A DNA stretch of 64,000 bases, from NCBI GenBank assembly GCA_025504975.1, contig JANUWI010000004.1, positions 2,625,773 to 2,689,772 on the forward strand, read 5' to 3'. The notes beneath the pieces were generated by a model. That model made no database searches. It was not told the origin of the DNA and was given only the letters and a program-made list of their open reading frames with translations. Each line of letters begins with the position of its first letter. The first letter of the stretch is position 1. Of the stretch, positions 52,422-63,632 are shown piece by piece. The stretch comes from Plenodomus lindquistii (lineage: Eukaryota; Ascomycota; Dothideomycetes; Pleosporales; Leptosphaeriaceae). The position numbers were made by a program, and so were the translations under genes.

Positions 52422-53612
52422 ATGACGACAATGCGTGATCCAACAGTTATCCTACGGGATCACACAGACTACACAACATGGATGACGCAGCTCAAAGCGC
52501 GCTGCATCGCACATAACATCTGGGACAAGATCAATCCTAAGTCTACTACCCGGCCAACAGTTAAACCGGTAGCAGAAAGAGCCCCGGTGATTGCTGATTA
52601 CGCGCCAGCCAATGCAAGTAACACAAGCCCAAGAAGGATCACCGATCTCTCCACAGCAGGCCAGAAGGCTTTCCGGGATGACCTCGAGTATCACAAAATC
52701 CTCCTCGAACAATACAAGAACGACCGACATGACTACGAGAAAGAGCAATCCAGCCTTCAGCACATCTTAGCGTTCATCCAATCAACAGTAACACCGCATC
52801 TGCTCCGAACCTGTTGCCTACCCGACCAATCCCTCCGAAAATGGCTCATAAGCCTCGAAGCGACGATTGGGATTGACGAACAACTTGAACAAGAGCGAGC
52901 CCGCGAACGATACCTTCAGGCATTGAAGCCAATGAGAACCTCCGCGCACTGGGATAGCTGGCTCGCAGAATACGACCAAGCCGCAACTGAAGCAGAGGCA
53001 TACAACGTACCGGAAGTACTGCAGATCAATGCAGTAACAAAAGATTTCCTCACATCGGTTAACAAGGTGGCAAATGTGTGGGCAACCACCTTCCAGGACT
53101 CTGGACGATACCAACCCGGAATGAACCGCAAAGAGATGATGAAACGCTATCGGGAGTACATGATGAATAACCATCCCCTGAAAACAGGGAAGAGCAAAGC
53201 AAGTTTCATTGCAGCTCATGACGAGGCTTCACATGACACCGCTGAGGGCGAAGCCCATCAGGACAGTACAAGGGACGCCTCTACTGTGAACAGCGCGCCA
53301 TCTCGCCGGGGAAGACCCCGTAATCAACGCGGCAACGATCGAAAGCGACAAGCCGAGAGACCTCCAGAAGGCTCATACTCCTCCACAAAATGCTTAGCAT
53401 GTGGACAACGCCATGCCTTGAAGGACTGCTACTACCTACATGAGGAGAAAGCACCCGGCTGGTGGAAACCAAACGAGTCCGTAAAGGAGCTCGTCAAATT
53501 CAAGAAGGAACAAGACCCAGAACTACAAGGGCTAATCCGCTCACAGAGCCGACCCCGCACAAGGACGCCAACTATCAAGCAGTCCCATACCCCAACTCCG
53601 GAAATAGAATGA
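52422..53612 (+). CDS. gag: Gag of Copia element 2
   Basis: 396 residues from ATG at 52422 to TGA at 53610-53612. It forms the capsid of the virus-like particle and binds element RNA. The N-terminal half (HTDYTTWMTQLKARC onward) is the Gag core typical of Copia elements. A basic, Ser-rich linker follows. A zinc knuckle lies at 53391-53429, CLACGQRHALKDC, with spacing C-X2-C-X3-H-X4-C, one residue shorter than the retroviral knuckle. The TGA is followed in frame by CTA and then by an uninterrupted pol frame, so a minor readthrough product Gag-Pol is likely. Confidence 0.93.
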   Translation: MTTMRDPTVILRDHTDYTTWMTQLKARCIAHNIWDKINPKSTTRPTVKPVAERAPVIADYAPANASNTSPRRITDLSTAGQKAFRDDLEYHKILLEQYKNDRHDYEKEQSSLQHILAFIQSTVTPHLLRTCCLPDQSLRKWLISLEATIGIDEQLEQERARERYLQALKPMRTSAHWDSWLAEYDQAATEAEAYNVPEVLQINAVTKDFLTSVNKVANVWATTFQDSGRYQPGMNRKEMMKRYREYMMNNHPLKTGKSKASFIAAHDEASHDTAEGEAHQDSTRDASTVNSAPSRRGRPRNQRGNDRKRQAERPPEGSYSSTKCLACGQRHALKDCYYLHEEKAPGWWKPNESVKELVKFKKEQDPELQGLIRSQSRPRTRTPTIKQSHTPTPEIE

Positions 53613-56600
53613 CTATATGGTCGTCAAATCACGCAAGTTGGAGGTTCCGAGGATCGGTTCCTGGCAACGTCCAATACAGAGGCAGGCTTCGCTGCCACAA
53701 CAAGTGATTATCCGCTCAGAAATTCATACATTCTGGATTCAGGCACGACATGCCATATTACGAACGATCCCCAACGCATATATGACTATCGCGCACCCGG
53801 ACCCTCAGACTATATATGGGCCGGTAACACACAAGTCTGGATCAGGGGGTACGGCTCCATCCGGCTGCCCCTCAGGCACGATCAGCGAACGACGATAATA
53901 ACGCTCCATGACGTAGCCGTCTGTCCTGACTTCCTCTGTAATCTTGTATCCTTCCGATTACTCCGACAACAAGGAATATGGTGGGACACCAGAACCGATC
54001 CAACAACGCTACGAGCGTCGGACAGCACAATCATTGGAAGCCTGCAGGAGCTGTACGGCCAATGGGTAATCGAGCACCACACATTGGCACCTGCGGCTTA
54101 CCACACACACAAAGCAACGTCGCGTACACCGAGACGAGCTCAGATAGCCCCAGCACTCGTATGGCACAAGAGACTTGGGCATCCCGGTCCAGCAACCGTG
54201 GAGCACCTCATGCAGCAAGCTGAGGGGGTGCGAGTGAAAGGCATTACTACAGTAGAGTGCAACTCCTGTGGACGAGCCAAGGCCCGGCGTCAAATCAGAC
54301 GGGCCCCACGAAATACAGATTACGAAGGACCAGGAGAGAGACTGGCCATCGATTTCCATTCATACGAACACCAAAGCATCACCAAAGAAAGGAGCCAGAT
54401 GCTCATCACCGACAGATACTCAGGAATGCAATGGGACTATTACTTCACCGACAACAGGACCGCAAAGTCCATCATCAAAGCATTCTCTAACTTCATTCTA
54501 TTTCTCAAGAACCATTTCAACATCACCGTAAAGATCATCGAAGCGGACAACGAAATCACAACGGTCAAGCCAGAGGTACAGCGCTACCTTTCATCGCAAG
54601 GCATTGTTATTGAGCCCTCGGCCCCGGATACACAAGCACAGAACGGAGGCGCCGAACGCTCAGGGGGTGTAAACAAGGAGAAAGCGCGCGCAATGCGACT
54701 CGACGCCAATCTCTCATGGGAGCTCTGGCCGGAGATAACGCGAGCCGCCGTCTACCTATACAACCGATCGCCTAACTACGCAAACAACTGGAAGACTCCA
54801 TACGAGATCTTCTTCACTCGCGTGGCCTTTAGCAACGGCATAGTCACGTCGATACGAAAACCAAACCTTGCTCACCTTAGAGCATACGGCTGCAAAGCGT
54901 TCGCCATGACCGACGACACGTATCGCGGAAAAGGACGCTTGCAACGCCTTGATCCAAAAGCCTGGGTAGGATACCTAGTAGGATATCGATCTACCAACAT
55001 CTACAGGATATGGATCCCATCCCTGGCCAAGGTCATTAGCACTAGGGACGTCACCTTTGACGAACAAACAACTTTTGATGGGAAGGTAGAAGACCTGATG
55101 GACAGCCTCATGCACAGCACACTAAGAGAAATCGCCACGCTTGTGAGGACCATGGAGCTCCCTTCACCAGCACACGAACAGGAAACTGAATCCTTCCACG
55201 AGGACGATGCTCTTGAAGAGGCCTCAGAGCCACATCCTGAAGCAGATCCGCCGGGATACTACAACGGTAGGAAGATTAGGGATCAGTACCCATCTCCACC
55301 GCCGACGCCGCCACCAGCGGCTCTCCTTGCACAATTCATGGCAGGGACACACCCTGAGGAACAATCGGTGTCATCCCGTACAATCCCATGGGCAGCAGCG
55401 TTTACCGCAGGAACCCAAGCAGGCAACATAGGGACGACCGGAGGAGAAGCCATTGACAAAGCCCGATTGAGAAGGATGCTTGCCACCGGCTCGAGACCCC
55501 ATCGCAGCCAGCTACCGCCTCCTCCCACGTACAAAAGCAAGCTTGAGGATCATCCACTAGGCGCCGAGTTTAAACAAGCTGAACTTGACCATCTTTTGAG
55601 CCATGCTCAGATGGGTTCATGGACTGAAGTTCCAATCAGAACGGCTAAGTCAACGGGACAACAGATCCTTGACTGCATGTGGGTCTACACGTACAAGCTG
55701 GATAAAGACCACAACCTCCTCAAATGCAAGGCGCGACTAGTGGTCCGAGGAGATCAACAGAGAAACATTACCTCTCAAGACACCTACGCAGCCACACTAG
55801 CTAGCCGCTCGTTCAGAATGTTGATGGCAATCGCAGCCCAGCACGAACTAGAGCTCAAGCAATTCGACGTTACGAACGCGTTCGTACACGCAGCGATGGA
55901 CCGAGTTGTCTACATGCGTATGCCGAAAGGCCATCAGAAGGCCGGCACGATCCTACAAGTCAACAAGGCATTATATGGCCTTAGGATCTCACCACTGCTC
56001 TGGCAGAAGGAGTTCACAGCAACCCTGCAGAGGCTCGGCTTTGAAGCTATACCACATGAGCCGTGCTGCCTTATTAAGGGCAGTATCATTATCTTCTTTT
56101 ACGTTGATGATATCATCATGGCTTATCCAACAGGGCAGGATCAGCAGGCTACCGGAGTAACGGAGCAGCTGAAGAAGCAGTACACGATTACCGGAGGACA
56201 CGACTTACAATGGTTCCTCGGGATGGAGATAATCCGTGACCGAGCCTCGCGCCGGATCCAACTCTCCCAGGCCTCCTACTGCGACAAGATCAGTCGACTG
56301 ATCGACGATCGAGGAGTAGCACACGACACTCCGATGGCAGCCATTGAGCTATTGCCAAGCGACGGACTAGCGAGCCACGCGGACGTCAACAAATATCAAC
56401 GAAAGATTGGATCACTTCTCTTCGCCGCAGTCACCACGCGACCAGACATCTCATTTGCTACGTCACGACTAGCAAGGCATCTTACCAATCCCAGCCATGA
56501 ACATCACAAAGCTGCAGACCGAGTCTTGATGTATCTTCAGGACACCAAATCAACCGTGTTGCAACTCGGGGGTGGCTCACGCCTTCAAGTCGCAAGCGAC

Positions 56601-57137
56601 GCCTCCTTTGCTGACAACACACGAGATAGGAAAAGCTCACAGGGCTACGCAATTAAGCTATACAACGGGCTTATCGCCTGGAAAGCAAACAAGCAGGACA
56701 CGGTAACCACGTCGACCACCGAAGCCGAACTCCTCGCTCTGTCCCAAGTCGCCAAGGAAGCTCTCTTTATCTCGAGGCTCCTTCAGGAGCTCCACGTCAA
56801 GATTGAGCCAGGACCTATTATCATTGAATGCGACAATCAACAGACCATCCGACTACTCACCGCGGAGGTCTCAAAGCTCCAAACCAAGCTCCGACACGTT
56901 GATATCCACAACCACTGGCTACGGCAGGAAGTACAACAACAACGGATAAACGTACAGTACGTACAGTCATCAGAAATGATCGCAGACGGCCTCACAAAGG
57001 CCCTGCCGAAGGGATCCTGGGGAAGGTTCCTCCATCAACTCGGACTTATCAAAGCTGAGACGCTCTCAACGCCAACGAACGAGACTCCGAGTGAGGAAAT
57101 CCAACAGCAACTAGACCACCTCTCAATAACTCCTTAG
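53613..57137 (+). CDS. pol: Pol polyprotein of Copia element 2 (expressed by readthrough)
   Basis: This frame of 1174 codons continues directly from gag after one TGA and has no ATG of its own near the start, so readthrough is the simplest route of expression. Protease: DSG at 53736-53744 within YILDSGTTCHI. Integrase: an HHCC zinc site from 54165 to 54269, then the catalytic triad Asp (54351), Asp (54546) and Glu (54654), with 35 residues between the second Asp and the Glu. Reverse transcriptase: from about 55660, with YVDD at 56100-56111. RNase H: SDASFAD near 56595 and TSTTEAELLAL near 56715-56745. It ends SGRFLHQLGL-like (WGRFLHQLGL) and a short acidic tail. The order protease-integrase-RT-RNase H defines Copia. 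No internal stop or frameshift is seen. Confidence 0.95.
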   Translation, partial: LYGRQITQVGGSEDRFLATSNTEAGFAATTSDYPLRNSYILDSGTTCHITNDPQRIYDYRAPGPSDYIWAGNTQVWIRGYGSIRLPLRHDQRTTIITLHDVAVCPDFLCNLVSFRLLRQQGIWWDTRTDPTTLRASDSTIIGSLQELYGQWVIEHHTLAPAAYHTHKATSRTPRRAQIAPALVWHKRLGHPGPATVEHLMQQAEGVRVKGITTVECNSCGRAKARRQIRRAPRNTDYEGPGERLAIDFHSYEHQSITKERSQMLITDRYSGMQWDYYFTDNRTAKSIIKAFSNFILFLKNHFNITVKIIEADNEITTVKPEVQRYLSSQGIVIEPSAPDTQAQNGGAERSGGVNKEKARAMRLDANLSWELWPEITRAAVYLYNRSPNYANNWKTPYEIFFTRVAFSNGIVTSIRKPNLAHLRAYGCKAFAMTDDTYRGKGRLQRLDPKAWVGYLVGYRSTNIYRIWIPSLAKVISTRDVTFDEQTTFDGKVEDLMDSLMHSTLREIATLVRTMELPSPAHEQETESFHEDDALEEASEPHPEADPPGYYNGRKIRDQYPSPPPTPPPAALLAQFMAGTHPEEQSVSSRTIPWAAAFTAGTQAGNIGTTGGEAIDKARLRRMLATGSRPHRSQLPPPPTYKSKLEDHPLGAEFKQAELDHLLSHAQMGSWTEVPIRTAKSTGQQILDCMWVYTYKLDKDHNLLKCKARLVVRGDQQRNITSQDTYAATLASRSFRMLMAIAAQHELELKQFDVTNAFVHAAMDRVVYMRMPKGHQKAGTILQVNKALYGLRISPLLWQKEFTATLQRLGFEAIPHEPCCLIKGSIIIFFYVDDIIMAYPTGQDQQATGVTEQLKKQYTITGGHDLQWFLGMEIIRDRASRRIQLSQASYCDKISRLIDDRGVAHDTPMAAIELLPSDGLASHADVNKYQRKIGSLLFAAVTTRPDISFATSRLARHLTNPSHEHHKAADRVLMYLQDTKSTVLQLGGGSRLQVASDASFADNTRDRKSSQGYAIKLYNGLIAWKANKQDTVTTSTTEAELLALSQVAKEALFISRLLQELHVKIEPGPIIIECDNQQTIRLLTAEVSKLQTKLRHVDIHNHWLRQEVQQQRINVQYVQSSEMIADGLTKALPKGSWGRFLHQLGLIKAETLSTPTNETPSEEIQQQLDHLSITP

Positions 57138-57171
57138 GAGAAAGGTTTCAGCCAGCAATAGCTTCCAGGCT

Positions 57172-57180
57172 GAAGGGGGT
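57172..57180 (+). other. Polypurine tract of Copia element 2
   Basis: GAAGGGGGT, one base before the 3' LTR start TGTCAG, is the expected primer site for plus-strand DNA synthesis. Confidence 0.8.
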
Positions 57181-57181
57181 G

Positions 57182-57368
57182 TGTCAGATTGACGGAGTTA
57201 TTCTAGAGCCAGTAGATAAGCGGGGCACAGGGTGCGCTAGCGCACCCTGCAGCCGACGCGACAAAACTAGCCTCCTGAGCAACGCTCGGAGAAGACACAA
57301 TCAATGATCTCAACCATCATCAAATTCATCAATATTCGTGCACTTTCAATAGTACCGTGCATCTGACA
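57182..57368 (+). repeat. 3' LTR of Copia element 2
   Basis: 187 bp, TGTCAG to CTGACA. It contains a perfect 22-bp palindrome at 57228-57249 (half-site CAGGGTGCGCT). It matches the 5' LTR except at two positions. Confidence 0.95.
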
Positions 57369-58177
57369 AAATATAGACTATAAAAAGTAGCTAAAAAATT
57401 AGTTTATAAATAGAGAGCTAATTATAGCTATATTAGTATTAGGTATAGAGGTTAACTTTTCTAGAATTATATATATTATATATATTAGTATACTATAGAG
57501 TATAATAAACTACACGTAGAAAAGTAGACAGAGAAAATAGGCTAGTAAAAAAGTAGATTTAATTATAGTAGTAAAGTATAGAGAGGTAAAGTAGATAATA
57601 AAGTAAAAAAGTAAAAATCTAAACGTATAGGTAATAGGTATATTTTTAATAGATAGTAGATACTAATAAAAGTTAATAAATAGATATTTAAATAGTAAGC
57701 TAGTATAGTATAAAAATATTAAAGTAGTAAAGTATAATTAATATAGAAATAAAAAGAAAGTATAGTTATAAAAGTATAAGAAATAAGCGTAGAAATAGGC
57801 TAGTATAAAAAAGAGGTTTACTAAGCTATAGAATAGATATGCACTATACTAGCTAGTTAGATAGAAGTTTCTAATATAGAAAGAAAAGTAGTAGAAAACG
57901 CACTAGATACTAAATTATATAGTATAGAAATAGGCGTCTAGAGTAGAAGCTAATACATTTAAATAGAAAATTATAGATTAGATAGTAAAGAATAACTATT
58001 AGTAGTACTAGGTTAGTTAAAAGTACTGTATAATAGAGAAGGGTATAAAAAAGTAGTATTAGTAGCTAAATATAGTAGTACTGCTAGTATATATAGCAAA
58101 GCTAATAAAATAAAAAATTAGAACTATAGAAAACTTAGAATTTAAAGAGATAAATAATAATATATATATAAAGTAGT
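57369..58177. other. RIP-mutated DNA, continuation of the element split by Copia 2
   Basis: AT-rich. The plus strand reads as Lys/Gln-rich, coiled-coil-like protein with few stops up to about 58140, consistent with being the end of the coding region left of 52179. No family recognised. Confidence 0.5.
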
Positions 58178-58594
58178 TATAATAAAGCTATATTCTATTA
58201 TAATAATAACCTTTAGCTATAGAAGCCTTTTTATAAGCTACCTCTATCTTTCTCTATATAAGCTTATTAAAAATAGAAAACTATACTAATCTCTATCTAA
58301 ACTACCTCTATACTATATCTAGTCTAGATTTTATAAAAATTTTTACTCTACTATTACCTACGTGCTAATATAGTAGAGAAAAGGAAAAAACTTTATAAAA
58401 GCCTAGAACTACTACTAAGCTCTACTCTATATAGCTTGCTTTTTTAATAGAACTATAAAGGTATAATTTTTTTATCTTTTTATATAAAGCTTATAAAAAT
58501 ATAATTTATTTAACTTTTTAATCTGCGCGTATTTCTATATACTTTTAAGCTAATTTAGACACTTTTTAGCATTTTATATTCTTAAACTATTATA
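58178..58594 (+). repeat. 5' LTR of Gypsy element D
   Basis: 417 bp, from TATAATAAAGC (RIP-changed TGTAATAAAGC) to CTATTATA. Colinear with 4110-4526 without length change. Its partner LTR is lost. Confidence 0.88.
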
Positions 58595-61500
58595 TTATAA
58601 AAAAATTATCTCTTTACTAGTAACAGCCTATATAATATTACTAATTTACTTAAAAAGATTATTTAAATCCTCTAGTTAACTAGCCTCTAAAACCTCTCTA
58701 GTTCTAGCTCTAATTAACGCTAATAGATCTATTAATAATTCTAAAACTAGACTTTAGAGATCTCTAGTTAACTAAAGCCTATAGGTTTAGACTTCTATAG
58801 TATTACTAGTTTAGATTACCTTTAGAAAAGTTATATTAGATAGCGCTAAAGTAGAGACTTAGAGACTACTAATAACCTAGTAGAATTAGAGGCAAAGCTA
58901 ATACCTGTTTTTATTAATAGATAATAAATTCTACTTTTTAAAAAATAAAAGGAAATAACTAGCTTTTATAGAAGGCCTATAAACTTATTAAATGTCTAAA
59001 ATATAGAAAACAACTAATACTAGCTAATTAGAAAATAATTAGAGTTAAATAAAAGCTAGACCTACTTTAGTAGAACCTAGAAATCTACTAACTATAACTT
59101 CTAATAATGCTATAGAAATAATAGCCTAGCTATATACTAAATTAGTAGCTCTACAGGCTAAAATAAAACTTATTAAAAAAAAAAACCTTGCCTAACTCTG
59201 CTTCTAGACTTGCTTCTATCCTTTACTAAAAACTTTTAGATTTATTAATATTACTAGTTAACTAGATTACTTTCTAAAGCCCTTTTTTATATTTTTAAAA
59301 AGCTACGTTTATTAGAGCGTACTTTTTTTATTTTTAAACTATTAGATAGAAAGGACTCTACCTACAGATAATAGAAAGCTTTAATACTAGATTAACTTAA
59401 AATTAATAGTAACTACTACTATTCTAAGTGTGCCTATATAGCACTAGTCTAGAGTAGTACTTCTAGTCTAGCTAAAAAGTATTTTAAGCTCTAATACCTA
59501 TCTAATAATAAAGCTAACTATTTTTTCTCTATAGAAGCTATAATAGCTACGCTTAATAGATACTTTATTATAAATAATAAATAAGCTAAAGCACGTAATA
59601 CTTTTAACTAACTATATATAAAAAAAAATAAAACTTTTTTTACTTTTAAAGCCTATTTTTTAAGCTATACTATAAAAGGACGCGTATTATATATAGAATA
59701 GATTTACTATATATAGGTAAAAATAACTTCTAGCCTACGTATTTCTAGTTAAAAGTTTAAGTATATCTAGAATAACTTCTTTCTAGATATAATAGAGCAC
59801 TTTACTACTTTTAATATAGAAAAAAAAACTTACCTAAAGGATATATATTATTAGAACTTTTTTTATAATAGTACTACTAAGTTCTAAGCTAGAACTATAG
59901 TACAACCTAGTTTAAATACTTTTTAAAAAGAGACTTTAGAAAATATAGTACTATATATAGCTTTTTAAACCTTTTTATAATTTACTATAGTACTTTTATA
60001 GCAAGTAACAGCTACTTTAGCTTCTAAAAAGGTACTAGGTAACTGCTATAACTATAGTAAACTAGAATACTACGCTAATAAATGTCTATTACTATAGGTA
60101 AAAGAAATTATAATTAAAAATTACTCTAACTAATATTATAACGCTGCTAAAGTACTAGACCTAGAGAAAAATTAAATAGAAAATAAGTAGTTCTAAAAGC
60201 ATTATACTATTTAAAATTAAGTTAAAAATATAACCTATTAAACTTTAATCTTTTAAAACTATTTTAAAGTTTTTATTTTTTTATATCTACTATTTTATAT
60301 AACCTAGGCGTAGGTATAAAACTACTATTACTTATTAATACTAGCGCCTAAAAATATTTTTTTTTAAATTTACGTATTATTTCTTCTTTATCTTTTTTAC
60401 TTTAAACTAAAGTCTAAAAACTACCCTATCTAGTAATAGTTAGAGGGTTTAAAAACTAAATTTTTTTACTAGTTATAGAATATATCTGTCTCTATATAAT
60501 TATAAATAGATAAAAGATTCTAAACTATCTATTTATTATACTTAATCTAGAAGCTTAGAATATAATTATTAGAATATAATAGTTAAAAAGGTTTAAAATT
60601 CTACTAGATATAAATAGGTTCTAGTTATAGTAGCTAGCTACTTACTTTAAATTCTATATTTTTACTCTTCTAATTTTTATATAACTTTATTAAAGAACAC
60701 TAAAAAAGCATATTACTTTTAATATTAAAAAACAAAACACTCTATAGAAAAAGAAGTTATATTAAAAGACTAGTAGCCTACACTTTTTAATTAATTGTAT
60801 TTATAGAATTTTTAAAGCTCTATAATACTAGAATATCTTTTTAGAGATCTAAAAACTAGACCTGCTCTAAAAGCCCTTTAAAACCTTTTTTAGTCTCTAA
60901 GTCGCTATTATTTCTACTAATACCTTCTATTTTAATATAAAAAAGAAAAAAAATAAGTTTTTTATTACTAGTCTATATAAGATTAACTAGATCTTTAAAA
61001 ACTATAATAGAGAGGACGTTTAAAAAAATAACTACTTAATCTAGAACTAACTTTTTCTCTACTATTAGTAGTATTAGAATATATTTAGTTTATTAGCTAT
61101 AGAGAAACTACTAGAATACTAACTATATAACTATAAAATTATTTTAAATAAACCTCTATCTAATAACTTTAGCCCCCTGTATAAACAAAATACTAAAAAC
61201 TTAAAAGCTATTAAAAAGTACATCTAGAAGAACTTATAGAAAGGATTTATAGAGACTAGTTATAGCCTTTTTACTTTCTCTATTCTCTATATTTATAAAC
61301 CTAATAAGTTGCTTTATATCTATATTAACTACTATAAATTTAACTAGCTTACCTAAAAAAACGCCTACCTAATTCTAAAAATAGATAATTTACTAATCTG
61401 CTTAAATAAAGCTAAAATTTTTACTAAGTTTAATATTTAAACAGCCTTTAATAAAATCTATATAGATCTAGAGTCTAAAAAATATACTACTTTCTATACC

Positions 61501-63579
61501 TACTACAGATTATATAAGTGTAAAGTACTCTTTTTTAGTCTCTATAATAGCCTCTCTATCTATTAAAAGTATATAAATAATATACTTATAGATTATTTAG
61601 ATAATTTCTATATTATCTATTTAGATAATATTTTTATTTACTTTAAAAACGTCTAGAGCTACTAACAACACGTTAAGCTTGTTCTAGAAAGACTATAAAA
61701 AATAGAACTATAAGTAGTAATTAAAAAAAGCGAATTTTATATTATTTAAACTAAGTATTTAGGATATATTCTAACTAACTAAAGAATAGAAGTAGATTTA
61801 GAAAAGGTAGAAGTACTCTATAACTAGGTCTAACCTACTACTATAATAAATATTAAGTTTTTTCTAGAGTTTACTAGATTCTATAAATAATTTATTTCTA
61901 AATTTTTATAAGTAGCTAAGCCTATAATAGCTCTATAAAGTCCTTTAACTCTATTTATATAGACTAAAAATTACTAAAATAGCTTTAAAAAGCTAAAGTC
62001 TTTACTTCTAGCAATTCTAGTCCTATGCTACTTTAATTCTAATTATAATATAAAACTAGAAACTAACGCTTTAGATAGAGTAGTAGCTAGAATTATGTTT
62101 TAAAAATATCTAGATAGTAAATAGTACTCTATAGCTTTCTATAGTAAAACACTTATAAAAGCAGAGCTTAATTAGAAGATATATAATAAAAAACTATTTA
62201 CTATTATTACTACTTTTAAAAAATAAAAAGCTAAACAAACTTTAGTTTAGCACTAAATCTAAATATATACTAATTATTAATTTTTAAAGTACTTTATAAG
62301 TATAAAGATTTTAAATTAATAATAAACTAACTAGGCTAAGCTTATAGCCTTTTTTAACTTTTAAATTAAATATACTCTAGATAAAAGTAATAAGCGCGTA
62401 GATATTTTTAGTTAATAAAAATAAAATATACAGGATTTTAAAGTAGCCTAGTAAAATAATTACTTTTTAGTTTTTTTTAACCTATCTAGGTTATACAGCT
62501 GTATTAACTCTAAACTAGTAAAGTAATATCTAGAGTCCTTTTTATAAATAACTATTACTTTTTTTTAACTAACTCTAATAATATTGCTAGATTCTTTAGA
62601 ACTAATAGAAGCTCTATTAAAAGAGAACTAATAGTTTTTTAAAAAGAAACACTTTTTACTACTTTTCTAGTATTAAATAGATAATAGACTTCTTCTCTAT
62701 AGTAACTGCCTTTATATTTTTTTAGACTCTTTACTCTATATATAACTTATTAAAAAAGTATATAATTAAGTATTAATAGCCTATTCTAGTACTATAAAAA
62801 CTTACTAGTTACTTATATAATAATACTACTAGAAAGAGATAGAAACTACTTATAAATATTATATTAGTAACTACGTTGCCTGCTAAAGATTCTATCTAAA
62901 ATAGATCTAAATTTAAAAGTTTCTCTACTTTTTACTAATTCTAGAGAAACCTATATAATATTTTATAATAGACTTTAAATTTTTCTCTAAAGACTAATAC
63001 AGTTATAATTAGATTCTAGTAATTATTAATTAACTTTTTAAACAAGCAATTATAATACTGTACTATAAAATAATAGACGTTTAAAACTTTATTTAACTAT
63101 TTATATAATAGGTATATTAGTTTAGATATACTTCTAAAAGTATTATCTCTAACTATAGAGTCTAGTTTATTTTCTAATTCTAGTCTAAATTCTACTAGAT
63201 TATAGGTACTAAAATATAACTCTCTACTACCTATTATAAATAAACTAATAGCTAAACTAAAATTATAAATAAATATATTAACTAACGCCTATAGCTATTT
63301 ATAACGTACTACTAGAATAACTAGAGTAAACTTTTTCTATTTATAAACTAAGCCTAGATAATACTTTTACACGCGTTAATAGAAATAGCTCTATACTAGC
63401 TTCTATATAGTTTTAAACTCTAATAGAGCTAGAACTAGCACTATTTAAAAGTAGCTAATTCTATTAAAAAATTTAACTACTAAAAAGTTTATAATCTAGC
63501 TATTTAAATATATAACGTTTAGAAATAAGCTAAAAAGAATATAGAAAAAATATAAAACTAAATATATTCTACTATTAAC
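58178..63579 (+). mobile_element. Gypsy element D, truncated at the telomere, RIP-mutated
   Basis: This is a fourth copy of the same Gypsy family, plus strand, colinear with element B from its 5' LTR to the position matching about 9512 of B, downstream of RT in the integrase part. The RT box at 61618-61641 reads YLDN for YLDD. The 3' end, including the rest of integrase, the purine tract and the 3' LTR, is missing. Sequence changes abruptly to telomeric repeat after CTACTATTAAC at 63579. Confidence 0.9.
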
Positions 63580-63632
63580 GGTTAGGGTTAGGGTTAGGGT
63601 TAGGGTTAGGGTTAGGGTTAGGGTTAGGGTTA
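63580..63632 (+). repeat. Subterminal telomeric repeat tract (TTAGGG)
   Basis: About nine perfect TTAGGG units, in the orientation of a right chromosome end, joined directly to truncated Gypsy element D on the left and to a non-telomeric insert on the right. Confidence 0.95.

Larger units (their letters stand above)
52180..57368 (+). mobile_element. Copia element 2, complete, young, coding-intact
   Basis: This is a 5.2-kb Ty1/Copia element on the plus strand with normal base composition and no RIP footprint, inside RIP-mutated DNA. The 187-bp LTRs differ at two visible positions only. Order: LTR, primer site, gag, one in-frame UGA, protease, integrase, reverse transcriptase, RNase H, purine tract, LTR. 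All catalytic motifs are present. AATAT lies at or within a base of both outer ends, so the target duplication is imperfect or the first LTR bases were altered (TT in place of TG at 52180-52181). It is a candidate for an element still able to move. Confidence 0.95.
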
